Assembly: GCA_039707465.1 (NCBI GenBank) | Contig: CM077647.1 | Coordinates: 170,186,163 to 170,250,162 of the forward strand | Origin: Rhabdophis nuchalis | Lineage: Eukaryota; Chordata; Lepidosauria; Squamata; Natricidae | Length of the DNA stretch: 64,000 nt | Reading direction: 5' to 3' | In this document: positions 10,170 to 24,385 of the stretch, in pieces | Layout: each line of letters begins with the position of its first letter | Numbering within the stretch: the first letter of the stretch is position 1 | Made by a program: the position numbers and the translations under genes | Notes under the pieces: model-generated | Database searches by the model: none | What the model was told of the DNA's origin: nothing | Seen by the model: the letters and a program-made list of their open reading frames with translations, nothing else

Positions 10170-10493
10170 CAGTGTTTCTTAACCTTGGCCACTCGAAGAT
10201 GTCCGGACTTCAACTCCCAGAATTCCCCAGCGAGGCAGAAAAACATTTTTAGACGAATGTTTTTTGCAGACGTTTCAAAGCGGGGTGGGGGTGGGGAAGT
10301 CTTTTTCAAAAAGAAACCCTTGGCAGCGGTGGGATTCGAACCCACGCCTCCGAAGAGACTGGAGCCTTAATCCAGCGCCTTAGACCGCTCGGCCACGCTA
10401 CCACGCTTTTTAACGAGATCCATATGGCTCGGGAATTCTGGGAATCGAAGTCCGAAGGACTTTTAAAAAGTTGCCGAATTTGAACAATGCCTG
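10170..10493. mobile_element. Two half-arms of a foldback hAT MITE around tRNA-Leu
   Basis: The left arm (10170-10230) starts CAGTGTTTCTTAACC and contains GGACTTCAACTCCCAGAATT. The right arm (10431-10493) contains the inverse (GGGAATTCTGGGA, CGAAGTCCGAAGGAC). In an intact foldback MITE these arms nearly touch, but here about 200 bp carrying a tRNA gene separates them. The right terminus is degenerate and no target duplication is visible. Confidence 0.5.
10321..10402 (-). tRNA. tRNA-Leu (anticodon AAG)
   Basis: An 82-nt type II tRNA with a long variable arm and anticodon loop TTAAGGC. The ends GGTAGCG and CGCTGCC pair, followed by A. The A- and B-boxes are intact. A plus-strand A run at 10309-10314 gives the minus-strand T terminator. 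It decodes CTT/CTC (via inosine). Confidence 0.97.
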
Positions 10494-10965
10494 ATTACTC
10501 TGTTTTTTTCAACTGGAGACTTTCTTGTAGTTTTTATTTGAAGACGTTTCACTCCTCATCCAAGAAGCTTCTTCAGCTCTGATAGGACAGCGAGGAATGG
10601 GAAGAAGCCTCTTTGATGAGAAGCTAAACGCCTTCGAAAGAAACAAAAAACCGAGAACCTTTGGCTGCAGGACTGTAATTTATATTGATTGTTTCGGATT
10701 GCTTATTTTGTACCCTATGACTATCATTAAGTGATTCTTGAGAAATATATCTTGTCTTTTATGCACACTGAGAGCATATGCACCAAAGACAAATTCTTTC
10801 TGTGTCCAATGATCACACGACCAATAAAGAATTCTATTCTATTCTATTTCATTCTATTCCGTTCTCTATTCTATTCTATTCTATTGCATTGCACTGCACT
10901 GCATTGCATCCTTTCCTATCCTACTCTATCCTACTCTACTCTACTGTATTCTACTCTAACCAGAA
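10494..10965 (+). mobile_element. Interspersed repeat plus L3-type LINE tail
   Basis: 10530-10640 carries GAAGACGTTTCACTCCTCAT and CAAGAAGCTTCTTCAG, a motif also seen at 39375 and 44255. 10690-10830 is the L3-type tail ending AATAAAGAATTC. It expands into (TATTC)n, (GCACT)n and (TACTC)n up to 10965, close to the H3 promoter. Confidence 0.65.
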
Positions 10966-11014
10966 GGGGCGGCAGGAGGCGGAATCAAGTTTTGGGCGGG
11001 ACATTCAAATTCGC

Positions 11015-11519
<505 letters not shown>

Positions 11520-11558
11520 AGGCGCGCAGCGGAGACCCAGACACCCCCCCACCCCAAA

Positions 11559-11600
11559 GGCTCTTTTAAGAGCCCTCACTTCTCCACGGAAAGAGCTTGG
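11559..11600 (+). terminator. Histone 3' stem-loop and downstream element
   Basis: GGCTCTTTTAAGAGCC (11559-11574) is the consensus six-pair stem with a four-base loop, bound by SLBP. GGAAAGAGCTTGG at 11588-11600 matches the purine-rich element that pairs with U7 snRNA. Confidence 0.95.
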
Positions 11601-12034
11601 AATCCGCCCAACTTGTCTCCCTTTGGATCGTCCTATGCTCTTAGCAAGAAGAGTTGAGTCTAAAAGCTATCCACCCTTATAGCTATTAAAACTTAAAAAA
11701 ACAATTGGATGTTTTATAATCCACCTTGAATAATGAAATAGGTCTGTAATTCTTAAAACCAGAACTATTTTTATTAGTGATACTTACAGGGGATTACGAG
11801 GGGGGAAATGCAACATTTAATGTTACATGTCATATCTGTCTGTAGCAAGAATTATTTACACACAAAACTGGAAAAATAGAATTATGCCATCAGAGGCAAG
11901 TGATAAGAAATGTTTAAAAAGCGCCCGAGATGCATAGGCTTACAAAAGAAACAAAAGATAAAGGAGAATCTGAATACTATTTGGTATGGAATGTATGGTA
12001 CAAGTGGTTGGAGGATACATGTAAAGATTAAGCA
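11601..12034. other. Unassigned AT-rich spacer after H3
   Basis: No gene, RNA or known repeat recognised. Confidence 0.5.
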
Positions 12035-12235
12035 TTTATTTATTGGTTTATTTTATTTTATCAAATTTGTATACCGCCCTATCTCCCCGAGGGGACTCAG
12101 GGCAGTGCACAGAAATATAAAAACATATACAAAACAATACAATATGTCACAGTTTAAAATAGAATTAAATTAGGGATTCTGTGCTAAAAATTTGAATTAA
12201 TAAGGTTAAAACCAATTAAAAACTTTACCCATTAA
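12035..12235 (-). mobile_element. LINE-B 3' UTR fragment
   Basis: In plus view it begins TTTGTATACCGCCCTATCTC and continues through the AT-rich tail. Only the 3' end remains. Confidence 0.7.
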
Positions 12236-12639
12236 GGGAAGAAAGATTAAGAAGCTACAAAATAGTTACAGAGTTGTATAAATAGACATGGTACAAAATA
12301 TAAGATGTAGAGGACTAATTATGTATTGTATATAAATTAGTATGCTAGTAAATTCGTATGTATAAAAGAGATATATGAATGCATGTATGAATATAAAGGG
12401 GAAAGCAGGTATACTGATGCAGAAATGTTGCCAAGAAGAAAATTGTGTTACAAAATGGAAAAAAATACTGTTTAATAAAAAGAGGAAATGTTAATGTGGA
12501 GAGAATTTGACCATGAAGATGTTATGTATTATTGTAATTATACCAACCTATAGTTATATTATTAACATTTTTGAGCCGAATATAATAATAAAAATGTGGA
12601 TTATGACTGTTAAAAAATTCTAATTATTTTAACAATTGG
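12236..12639. other. Unassigned AT-rich spacer
   Basis: Nothing recognised. Confidence 0.4.
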
Positions 12640-12740
12640 ACGGGACCTAGAAGGTCTTCTAGTCCAACACCCTGCTTAGGCAGGAAAGCCTACACCACTT
12701 CAGACAAATGGTTATCCAACTTTTCTCAGAAGTTTTTTAA
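12640..12740 (-). mobile_element. CR1-A 3' end
   Basis: Plus view reads AAGGTCTTCTAGTCCAACAC and CTGCTTAGGCAGGAAAG, the terminal CR1-A 3' UTR. Confidence 0.75.
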
Positions 12741-13206
12741 TGTTGTTTGATTGGTGGGTGGGGAGAAGGGAAGGTTGCTTTTAAGGCACCCCTGCAAATG
12801 GGGTGACAGCTTGATTATTGCACATCTCATAACCATGCTCCCCAGCATGCCACATATTGCGCCCCACGAGGGAACCTCAAATTACCTAGAAGATGGTGAT
12901 GCTGGATCCTGACAGCTTTCAGCTTTCCTTGCTTACTTTTAAACAATAATTTCAACTGTACCCCATCCCTGCTGCCTTCCCACCAATCCTATCCATAATT
13001 ATTCAGCAGTAATTATTTCAACAAAAGCTCCAGTAAGCTCCATCTCTGCTCTATGGCAGTTGCCCAATTAGATTGAACATGGATTCAGGACTTTTAAATA
13101 CTATAACCACAGAGGAGGCATGTTCAGCGCTGGGGATATTTTTTAGCATGGATTCCTGCAGTGGGTTGGACTAGATGACCTCCAGGTTTCAGCTAATAAC
13201 AATAAC

Positions 13207-13242
<36 letters not shown>
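12741..13242. other. Unassigned spacer ending in (AAT)n
   Basis: No gene seen. A short CR1-A-like phrase (GGTTGGACTAGATGACCTCC) lies near 13155 and an (AAT)n array at 13197-13242. Confidence 0.45.
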
Positions 13243-13489
13243 CTTTATTGTCATTGTAAAAATTACAATGAAATTGGTTAATTTAATTGGTTAATAATTT
13301 TTTAATGGTTGTTATCTAACTGATTTTCTTAGCTTAAATGTTCCTGAAATATTATCTGCTTCACTTCTTCATGACTAATCCTGGGATGGTGGGTGTCATT
13401 GCTTTGGGGTAAGTTTGGATTTTATTGAGAATAAAACAGAGTTGCAGCTGTACATACATGTATCATGAGCCATCCTGGGCTGAATAGAG

Positions 13490-14075
13490 TGGAGTGGAGT
13501 GGAATGGAATGGAATTCTTTATTGGCCAAGTGTGATTGGAGTGGACACACAGGGAATTTGTCTTTGATGCATATGCTCTCAGTGTACATAAAAAGACAAG
13601 ATACATTTATCAAGAATCATAAGGTACAATATTAAATGATAGCCATACGGTACAAATAAGCAATCAAATCATACTAGGAAACAATCAACATAAATTGTAA
13701 GGATACAAGCAATAAAGTTACAGTCATATAATCATAATTGCGAGGAGATGGGTGATAGGAATGATGAGAAGATGAAGCGTAATAGTAATGCAGAATAACG
13801 ATGGTAATGCTATCTTTCTAGATAGTTTGACAGTATTCAGGGAATTATTTATTTAGCAGAGTGATGGCACTCAGTAAAAAACTGTTCTTTTGGTTTTGAG
13901 AGCAGAAGTTGAAACAATTGATGTCCGGGATGTGAGGGGTCTGTAGATATTTTTAGAGACCTCTTTTTGACTCCTGCAGTATACAGGTCCTCAATGGAAG
14001 GCAGGTTGGTAGCAATTGCTTTTTCTGCAGTTCTGATTATCCTCTGAAGTCTGAAATGTGGTTGTTCAAATCACT
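13490..14075 (-). mobile_element. L3-type LINE 3' end, longest copy
   Basis: Minus-strand copy starting at a (GGAAT)n remnant and GAATTCTTTATTGGCC. It runs through the full shared 3' UTR and some upstream sequence. It is the best copy here for defining the family whose tail seeds the ATTCT arrays. Confidence 0.75.
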
Positions 14076-14514
14076 TCAGGCAGAATCTGCCATTGCCTAT
14101 TCAATTTAGATCCTGCCTGAATTTAGATTATCTCATTCTAAGAGAACATGTAAAAAGAGAGGGGTTCAAAACTTCAAAAATGGCTTTCTCAGGACTCCAA
14201 CTTAGATGGATAAAAGGAACTAAGAGGTACAGATGGGGGGTGTCTTTTGGCTGTAAATAAAGTAGTGTGATTGAAAATGTACATTGGTATGGAAGCCCAA
14301 GAAATGGTGCACCCCTCCTCCACCTTTAATTCTCTCCATCAGATGTCAAAATGGCCCTACCTTGAATTTCTAACAGTGCCTGGGCTGACATAGTTTTTAG
14401 AAGATCTGTGTTTAAAGATAGAAATAGGACATTTTGCACTCCTGGGTATTGTAGTCTAGCATTTCATTATCCTTGAATGTTATTGCAGTGATTATATTTG
14501 GTAAACTGCCAAAA

Positions 14515-15007
14515 AGCCTGAGAGGTGACCTGATTGAAGTCTATAAAATCATGCACGGTGTGGACAAAGTAGAAAAGGAAAAAACTGATATCCCTATCGC
14601 ACAACACTAGAACTAGGGGGCCCTCTATGAAACTTTTGGAAGCTAGACCTCAAACCAATAAGAGGAAGTACTTTTTCACCCAGAGGATCACTGGTCTATG
14701 GAACTCCCTGCCAGAAGAAGTGGTGACAGCTGTCAGCCTCGACACCTTTAAGAAAGGATGAGAGGAGTTCATGGAGAACAAGGGAATCAATGGCTATCAT
14801 GATGGATGCCTAAGGACACCCTCCGGGATGGAGAGATAGGCAGGATATCTCTCAAGGCCATTTGCAGGGAATCACAAGCAGGTGAAGACATCTGCTTGGG
14901 AAGACCCTGAAGCAAATGGGGAGCCACTGTGTGAGACAGAATGCTGGACCAGATGGGCTGTGGCCATCTGTTCCAGCAAAGCTATTCTTATGTTCTTATG
15001 TTCTTAT
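14515..15007 (+). mobile_element. CR1 LINE 3' fragment (TTCTTATG tail)
   Basis: Encodes a broken GDLIEVYKIMHG...NSLPEEVV-like ORF2 C-terminus. It then has GCTGGACCAGATGGGC and a terminal TTCTTATG repeat, the classical amniote CR1 3' end. Distinct from CR1-A. Confidence 0.75.
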
Positions 15008-15469
15008 GAAGTGGTGGTGCGTAGAACAAATGTATAAAATGAGTGAATAAATAAAATCTGAACAATGACTAGATGAAAAAAAAAACCCAAAAAAGTTAAC
15101 TTGGCCATGCAGATTATTTTTTATTGACATATAAAATTGCAACAGATCTTGGGTTTATAACACACTTTCCATTCATATTTTTTTAAAAAATATCCCGAAA
15201 CTGCTTTTCCTACCACCCAGATGTTGCAGCTTCATTTAAAGGGAGAACAAAACAGCTGGTTTTATTAGACTTCAGCTGCATGTTTTAATCATTGGGAATT
15301 GTTCCAGTAGGAACATTTAGAGAAATCAATAAACTTGGTAAAATGGTTTTTTTAAATGCTCAGCTAGTGAGGCAGCTTGGAAAAATGCCTTTTTTTGCGG
15401 TCCTTAAAAAAATGCAAAAGAAGGAATTGTTGCAATGTCCTTTTAGGAAACGAAAAAAAAAAGAGAAAC
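15008..15469. other. Unassigned spacer
   Basis: AT-rich with several A/T runs. No gene or repeat family recognised. Confidence 0.4.
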
Positions 15470-15541
15470 TGCGTTGGCCGGGAATCGAACCCGGGTCAAC
15501 TGCTTGGAAGGCAGCTATGCTCACCACTATACCACCAACGC
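15470..15541 (-). tRNA. tRNA-Gly (anticodon TCC)
   Basis: A 72-nt cloverleaf with anticodon loop CTTCCAA. Acceptor arms GCGTTGG and CCAACGC pair perfectly. The A-box and B-box (GGTTCGATTCC) are intact. T runs follow on the minus strand (plus-strand A run 15452-15462). It decodes GGA. Confidence 0.97.
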
Positions 15542-15849
15542 TTCATGGAGAATCTTTTTGGAAAACATCTTTAGATCACAAGCGCTCTCTGCATTTTTTT
15601 TTTATTGTAAAGTGCTAAGAAAGTTATCAAGACACTAGGTGGCGCTGTTCCTTTTGAAAACTAAGATTCGACCTGTCATTAACTTTCTCTAGCAATTTAC
15701 TTTTTTCTTGCTACAACTAAATGTTCATCGTACCCATCTTTACCGAATTTCCTTGCTGAAGTGGACAATCAATAGCAAAGAGTAACACGTTAACTTTGCA
15801 GTGACTGTAATAATAAGGTAGTCAATGAGAAGTATCCAGATATTTACAA

Positions 15850-16480
15850 TAATACAATTACAATAGCAGAGTTGGAAGGGACCTTGTAGGTCTTCTAGTC
15901 CAACCCCCTGCGTGGGCAGGAACTTTATACCGTTTCAGACAAATGGCTATCTAACATCTTCTTAAAGACTTCCAGGGTTGGGGCATTCACAACTTCTGGA
16001 GGCAAGCTGTTCCAGAGGTTAACTGTTCTAACTGTCAGGAAATTTCTCCTTAGTTCTACGTTGCTTCTCTCCTTGATTAGTTTCCTCTCATTGCTTCTTA
16101 TCTTGCCCTCAGGTGCCTTGGAGAATAGTTTGACTCCCTCTTCTTTGTGGCACCCTCTGAGATATCGGAACACTGCTATCATGTCTCCCCTGGTCCTTCT
16201 CTTCATCAAACTAGACATACCCAGTTCCTGCAACCGTTCTTCATATGTTTTAACCTCCAGTCCCCTAATCATCTTGGTTGCTCTTCTCTGCACTCTTTCC
16301 AGAGTCTCCACCTCTTTTCTACATCGTGGCGACCAAAACTGTATGCAGTATTCCAAGTGTGGCCTTACCAAGTGTGGCCTTACCAAAACTTTATGCAGTA
16401 TTCCAAGTGTGGCCTTATTTGCTGCAAATACCATTGCAGCAGCAATGGTATTTGGTTTTTTTTTATCCCTCACTTAGAAT
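15850..16480 (-). mobile_element. CR1-A LINE, ORF2 C-terminus and 3' UTR
   Basis: A minus-strand frame of about 180 codons encodes the CR1-A ORF2 end (RPHLEYCIQFWSPRC, LERVQRRATKMIRGLE, NLWNSLPPEVV), followed by the 3' UTR. It carries a small internal duplication (VRPHLVRPHL and the matching DNA at 16340-16410). 5'-truncated. Confidence 0.85.
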
Positions 16481-16689
16481 TGGAAACTTCAAAAAAAGTG
16501 AGGAAAAAAGGTACACATTCTTTGCTTTGCCTAACAGCAAATACATAAGATTTCACAATATGGAAAAATCAAAAGGGGGGGGGGGGAAAAACCTTGGAGT
16601 GAAATCTTTGACTTTTAGTTGACAGAAGTTGTCTATTCTTAGCTTCTTAATTCGCTGTTTTTGAATCTCAGCAAGTTGATGATGTATGC

Positions 16690-16880
16690 AGTATCATTAT
16701 ATGTGGGTATGGAGTTATACACATAATTTTTATGTATTTGTTTGTCATATATATGTAGTGTATATTGGAGATGGTGACCCTTTGAGATGGTGACCCATTG
16801 TTTTGGAATGAATTTTCATTTTAATTATGCCGATTAATGTACATTTAAAGTGGCAATCAAGTTAGTCTAAGTCTAAGTCA
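16690..16880 (+). mobile_element. LINE-like 3' tail (GTGTATATTGGAG type)
   Basis: Shares GTGTATA(C/T)TGGAG, AATTATGCCGATTA(A/G)TG and ACATTCAAAGTG/ACATTTAAAGTG blocks with 19080-19275. A non-LTR tail of unknown clade. Confidence 0.5.
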
Positions 16881-17469
16881 AGGGTGAACAACCTGCGATT
16901 CTTTCAGTGTTTAAGGTTGCTGACCCCTGATCTAAGTCTAAATTCAGTTCTCACAATCTCCCAATTTGATGTGTCGGAGTTCGCACAACGTAAAGTTACT
17001 GAGGCTGAGAAACATTGCTTCATTCCTTTCGGTTCACAACTAGTGACTTTCGTTCAGCTTGGGAAAAAATGAAGCAGACTCAGATCACTTTTGAAATGTG
17101 AATAGGAGACCACCAGGAAATCCCAGGGTTGTTGGTTAAGATTGGAAACTGGAAAAAGCACCCCAGAGGAAAACAGCAGATACACACGTTGTGCGTGAAG
17201 GTGAACATGATTTCATGGGTGGGGTCTCTATATCTCTGTTTACATATCTTTGTTTCAGATCCTTCAAGGAGGTCAAATGATTTCCCAAAACCTCATCTTG
17301 CCTTTGAGGATAAAAATATAATAATAATAATAGAATTATTTTATTTTATTTTAAAGCAAAGGGAACTCCAATGGCCTTTTCGAGATATGTAATATGCTGT
17401 ATGTAGGGAGCTAATCTAACAAGGAGAAGGACTCAGGATAATATGAGAGCAGTTTTCCAGTATGTAATG

Positions 17470-17982
17470 GGTGTGTTATGGCCCACCAGCCAGTCCTGGA
17501 GTCTGGGAAAACCTCTAATGGATGCTCTGCGTTAGATGCAGAGATAGAGCCAGGGCCATCCGACAGTTATCAGCTGCCTTCGGAGTCGGAGACCACTGGG
17601 GCAGAAGAACAGCTGGAGCCTGTTCCCAATGTGCGCATATGCTGAACTGCTAGTGGAAGGGAACAGTTAAGGAATAAGGGCTGACTTGGGAGTAAAGGCT
17701 CAGGTGGACGCTGAATGGCCCCTCCCATAGGAAATAGAGAGGAGCGAAAGGGGAGTGGAGTTTGCAGGAGGCACTTAGTTCATTTAATTCGTGTGAAGAT
17801 CTGTTCGTCACTCTCAGAGACTCCTTGCCAAGTATTTTCTTGTTCCACATTGCGTTCGGAAGATATTGGCCTGGCAACTCTCCAAAGACTGATAAGGTCT
17901 GTGGCTGTAAATTCACCCTTGAAAGACTGTTTGCCGGGACTTTGCTGGATGTGACGAAAAAGAGAGACCCAACCAAGAAATA
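17470..17982 (+). mobile_element. LTR-B-like repeat
   Basis: Begins TGTTATGGCCCACCAGCCAG and shares AACAGCTGGAGCCTGTTCCC and GGAGTTTGCAGGAGG with 27451-27800. Length and ends resemble an LTR, but no clean 3' terminus or target duplication is visible. Frames inside are short. Confidence 0.45.
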
Positions 17983-18100
17983 AGGAGAAATTTCCTGATA
18001 GTGAGAACAATCAGTCGTTGGAATCAGTACATCTCAAAGTTGTGATTGGTCCATCACTTGTGAATGGAGGATACAGGACATTTGTCTGGAATGGTATAGC
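17983..18100 (+). mobile_element. CR1-A fragment
   Basis: AAGGAGAAATTTCCTGATAG and CAATCAGTCGTTGGAA match the CR1-A ORF2 3' coding region at about 29903-29945. Very short. Confidence 0.6.
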
Positions 18101-18109
18101 ATTTATTTT

Positions 18110-18610
18110 ATTTATTTTATTTTATTGAATTTATACCCCGCCCTTCTCCAAACGGACCCAGGGCGGCGCACAGGAATATTAAAAAACATACAAACATATA
18201 AAACTTTTTTAAAAAAAAAAACTTATTCAACTAAAAAACCTGTGCTAAAACCGAATTAAAATCCCCATTTTAAAACTATCTGTGAGTCAGAATTGGAGAC
18301 TACACTAGGCCGGCTAGTTGGAATAGGTGTGTCTTCAGACACTTGCGGAAGAGGCGGAGGTCGGAGACGGTACGGAGTTCAGGGGGTAAGTCGTTCCAAA
18401 GGGCTGGTCCCGCCACAGAGAAGGCTCTTCCCCTGGGTGTCGCCAGTCGGCATTGTCCAGCCGACGGCACCCTGAGGAGGCCCTCTCTGTGGGAGTGTAT
18501 CGGTCTGAGGGATGTATGGAGCAGGAGGCGGTCTCGCATATAACTAGGCCCCGAGCCATGGAGCGCTTTAAAGATGGTCGTTAGAACCTTGAAGCGCACC
18601 TCAAGCATCT
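18110..18610 (-). mobile_element. LINE-B 3' fragment
   Basis: The minus strand encodes YMRDRLLLHTSLRPIHSHR and FSVAGPALWNDLPPELRTVSD in one frame, followed by the tail (plus view ACCCCGCCCTTCTCC). 5'-truncated. Confidence 0.85.
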
Positions 18611-18663
18611 CCTGCTTGAGGTGGAGGTTGGACTGGAAGACCTCCAAGGTCCTTCCAGCCCCA

Positions 18664-19016
18664 TTACAGGTAGTCCGCAATTTACCAGACAGTTTGTTTA
18701 GGGACCATTGAAAGTTACGACGCTGAAAAAGGTGACTTATGATCGTTTTCCACAGCTATGGCCCTTTACAACCTCCCATAAACTTATGATCAACATTTAG
18801 ATGTTGGCAACTTGTTCATATTTATGACCGTTGCTGTGTCTGGAGGTCATGCGATCCACTTTTGTGACCTTCTGACGAGAGAAGTCAATGGGGAAGCCAG
18901 ATTCACTTAACAACGGTGGCAAGAAAGGTCGTAAAATGGGGCAAAACTCTCCCAGCAAATGTCTGGCTTAACAACAGACATTTTGGGCTCCATTACAGTC
19001 ATAAGTCGATTCTGTA
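18664..19016. mobile_element. TIR DNA-transposon-like repeat (CAGGTAGTCC type)
   Basis: Left end CAGGTAGTCC(G)CAATTTAC. Interior phrases about TGACTTATGATCG and GAAGCCAGATTCACTTAACA recur at 22530-23119 (inverted), 27870, 38250 and 42025. No coding capacity. Confidence 0.6.
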
Positions 19017-19079
19017 ACAGCTTTGTTCCCTATGCCACCTGTCTGCTAAACTCACAAGATTAGTTTTTTTTGCCATGTA

Positions 19080-19540
19080 TATGTATGCATCCGAAGTAGG
19101 CTGAGTTGTTTCTCTGTGTCATGGAATGTATGTGGGTATATGCATAATTTTGTATTAATTTATTTTTTCATGTTTATGTAGTGTATACTGGAGGTGACTA
19201 AGAGCTGTATGCAATGAAATTTCAATTTCATGTAAGCTGATTAGTGCACATTCAAAGTGACAATAAAAATATTATTCTGTTCTGTTCCATTCTAATTCTA
19301 TTCTGTTCTTGTATTTGTTCTGTTCTTGTTCTTTTCTGTTCTGGCTCTGTTCTGTTCCATTTCTTTCTATTCTAATTCTATTCTGTTCTAATTCTGTTCT
19401 GTTCTTGTTCTATTCTGTTCTGTTCTATTCTATTCTATTCTATTCTATTCTACTGTATTTTAATTCTAGTTCTAGTTCTGTTCTTCTTGTTCTGTTCTTA
19501 TCCTATCCTGTCCTGTCCTGTCCGTGTTCTATGTTCTAAA
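19080..19540 (+). mobile_element. LINE-like tail with (TTCTG)n array
   Basis: A 3' tail related to 16690-16880 ends GACAATAAAAATATTATTCTG and expands into mixed TTCTG, TTCTA and TTGTTC pentamers to 19540. Confidence 0.6.
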
Positions 19541-19800
19541 TGTTTTCTAATTATTCCCAGATAAGAGAACCAAGTAGCAAAGAAAATCAGAAGGAGGTAA
19601 ACAGGCTGAGATTCGGAAGTGAAACCCTTTTGGTTTATTTATTTCTGTCTGAAGCATGCTGCTTAAAAAACCCTTTGACTCAGCTTCACGTTCTTAAGAA
19701 ACATGACACTCGAAACTATGCACCGCCTGCCAAAACAAACAACTGCTTGGCTTCAACCTCGTTCAGCTTATATGTCAACAGAGAAAACTTTTTACCAGCT

Positions 19801-19872
19801 GGCTCGTTGGTCTAGGGGTATGATTCTCGCTTTGGGTGCGAGAGGTCCCGGGTTCAAATCCCGGACGAGCCC
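19801..19872 (+). tRNA. tRNA-Pro (anticodon TGG)
   Basis: A 72-nt gene with anticodon loop TTTGGGT. Acceptor arms GGCTCGT and ACGAGCC pair. It differs from the Pro-CGG gene at 45024 at the wobble base only, T for C. T-rich terminators follow after 10 nt. It decodes CCA/CCG. Confidence 0.97.
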
Positions 19873-20355
19873 TTCTTTTGATTTTCTTTTTCTTTTTTTC
19901 AAATCCACCTCTTTCCACAACTGTCTCTCTTTTGCATGTATCTTATTTAGACTTGAGAACAATGATAGCTGTACCAATCGCTGGCATAACTGGTGCCTGA
20001 ATCCTATCCACAATGTTATGGGAAGATCTGCATGTTTGCATAAATCATATTTAGAAATGTTGGAGAAGGAATCACATATTTGTCTCACGATTAGTGAGAC
20101 ACAAACAGCTTGTCAGGAGAGGGAAGGGAAAAAGACAATTGGAGGGCTGACAGGCAAAGACACAAAACTTAACTTCCACCATGGAAACATAATTATAACA
20201 CTTATAGTTTAAAGGAAAAGATCTGATCATCATGTGACTTCATCCCTCTTCTGGTTCATAAGAAATGCTTTAAAAAAACAACAATACTATAAATATTGTT
20301 GCTAAAGTGTTTCCTATTTTGTAGTCTATGTTCTCTGGGCTTTGAGTCAGTGCAG
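19873..20355. other. Unassigned spacer
   Basis: A 169-codon frame overlaps the tRNA and this spacer but resembles no known protein. Treated as non-coding. Confidence 0.4.
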
Positions 20356-22526
<2,171 letters not shown>

Positions 22527-22529
22527 CTT

Positions 22530-23119
22530 GTTCAAGTAGGGATAGTCCTCAACCCACCGCCACAATTGTCCCCAAAATTCATGTTTGTTGAGTGAGACAT
22601 TTGTGAAGTGAATTTGGGCCCATTTTATCATCTTCCTTACTACAGTTGCTAAGTGAATCATTGCAATTCTTAAGTTAGTCACACGGTTGTTAAGGGAGTC
22701 TGCTTCCCCCATTGACATTGCTTGTTGGAAGGTCGCAAAAGAGAATCACAGGACTCCACAACCGTCATACATATGGGTCGGTTGCCACGCATCCGAATTT
22801 TGATCACGTGACCACAGAGAAATGCTGCAATGGTCATAAGTGTGAAAAACAGTCTTAATTCACTTTTTCCCCCCAAGGCCATTGGAACTTTGAATGCCAT
22901 CTTGCCACTGTTGTTAAGTGAATCACTGCAGTTGTGATGGGTCACATGATGGTGCAACTGTCATAAATATGAGTTAATGGCCATGTTTTTGAATTTTGAC
23001 CATGGGGATGCCGCATTGGTCGTAAAGTGTGAAAAATGGTCATAAGTCGTTTTTTCCAGTGACCGTGTCACTTTGGACAGTCACTAAATGAACCGTTGTA
23101 AGTTGAGGACTCCCTGTAG
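22530..23119. mobile_element. TIR DNA-transposon-like repeat (CAGGTAGTCC type)
   Basis: Left end AAGTAGGGATAGTCCTCAAC and right end GTTGAGGACTCCCTGTA are inverted repeats. The interior matches the reverse complement of 38250-38637. The longest copy of this family here, non-coding. Confidence 0.65.
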
Positions 23120-23149
23120 CATCAGGCAGCTTCTTTTTCCTTCCCCGCT

Positions 23150-23340
23150 GAAATCTGGACTGGATTTTCCTTCCAACAATGTCTTTGCAATAAATCGCTT
23201 TGCAATCAGGAGGCTGTGAATTCGATCCTAGGCAGATATTTCTATCTCTGGGCACAGCACAGTGAGTAATTATCTGCTGTGAACCCTGCATTGGTAACAG
23301 GAAGGGCATCAGGCCAGTAAACAGTCAGCTCCACTCAGTT
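23150..23340 (-). mobile_element. Possible tRNA-like SINE fragment
   Basis: Contains GTGAATTCGATCCTAGGCAG, and on the minus strand GATGCCCTTCCTGTTACC. The arrangement resembles a decayed short retroposon, but no clear A-box or B-box pair is seen. Confidence 0.3.
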
Positions 23341-23373
23341 GCCCTGACTCCACCTTGATGTAAGGGATTACGG

Positions 23374-23658
23374 CAGGGGTGTCAAACTCAAGGCCCACGG
23401 GCCAGATCCAACTCATGGGGTGCTCAGATAGGGCCGGTAGGCCCGCCCTGAAAACAACAAAAGGACGGCCTCCAGTGCTTCTGCAAGTGAAAACAGGGCT
23501 CAGGTGGACTGCAGGTGGCCTCCCCTAGCAATGTTTTTGCTGGCAAAGGGCTGCAGGAGGCTGTCGCAGTTGAAAACGGAGCCTCGATGAGTGACATCAA
23601 GTGGCCATGCCCCCTGTCCACACAATACTCTGACCCCTCAAGATCAAACACAACCCTG
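23374..23658. mobile_element. Non-autonomous hAT element (CAGGGGTGTCAAACTC end)
   Basis: Left terminus CAGGGGTGTCAAACTC and a degenerate right terminus GATCAAACACAACCCTG. The end motif is common in vertebrate hAT MITEs. No target duplication is recognised. Confidence 0.55.
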
Positions 23659-24385
23659 TTGCATCTATTCTATTCTATTCTGTTTTCCATTTCTATATAG
23701 TATGCTCTGCTCTGCTATGCTACGCTACCCTACCTATTCTGTTCTGTTCTGTTCTATTCTGTTTTCCTTTCTATTCTTCCCTTCCCTATTGTATTTTATT
23801 CTATTCTTTCTGTTCTACTCTACTCTCTATTCTATCCTACCCCACCAATCCTATCCCATCCTATGCTATTCTATTCTATTCCTATTTTTATTCTATTCTG
23901 TTTTCCATTCTATTCTTCCCTTCCCTTCCCTTCTCTATTCTATTTTATTCTATTTTATTCTGTTCTACTCTACTCTACTCTCTACTCTACTCTACTCTAC
24001 TCTACCCTACCCTACCCTACCCTACCCTACCCTACCTTACCATACCCCACCCATCCCATCCCATCCTATGCTGTTCTATTCCTATTTCTATTCCATTCTA
24101 TTCTACTGTGCTCTACCCTATTCTATTCTATTCTGCCCTGCCCTGCCTATTCTATTCTATTCTATTCTATTCTATTCTATTCTATTCTGCCCTGCCCTGC
24201 CCTGCCCTATTCTATTCTATTCTATTCTATTCTATTCTATTCTATTCTATTCTCCATTCTATTCTTCCCTTCCCTACCCATACCATCCCATTCTATTCCT
24301 ATTTCTATTCTATTCTGTTTTCCATTCTATTCTTCTCTTCCCTTCCCTTCCCTTCCGTTCCATATTCTTTTCTTTTCTTTTCTAT
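23659..24385. repeat. Large pentamer array (TATTC with TTCCC, TACCC, TGCCC variants)
   Basis: More than 700 bp built from TATTC-type pentamers. Internal higher-order repetition is visible: a block beginning CCTATTTTTATTCTATTCTG near 23880 recurs near 24070 and 24296. Long Ser/Leu/Tyr/Phe/Ile frames here are artefacts. Confidence 0.9.

Noticed and set aside
17650..18010. Several frames of 70-110 codons in both directions
   Set aside because: They lie in an LTR-like repeat, overlap one another in conflicting frames and show no conserved motif.
19703..20212. A 169-codon frame
   Set aside because: It runs through tRNA-Pro-TGG and has no protein similarity that I recognise.
23165..23240. A tRNA pseudogene around GAATTCGATCC
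   Set aside because: A B-box-like phrase without a matching A-box or stems. Listed only as a possible SINE.
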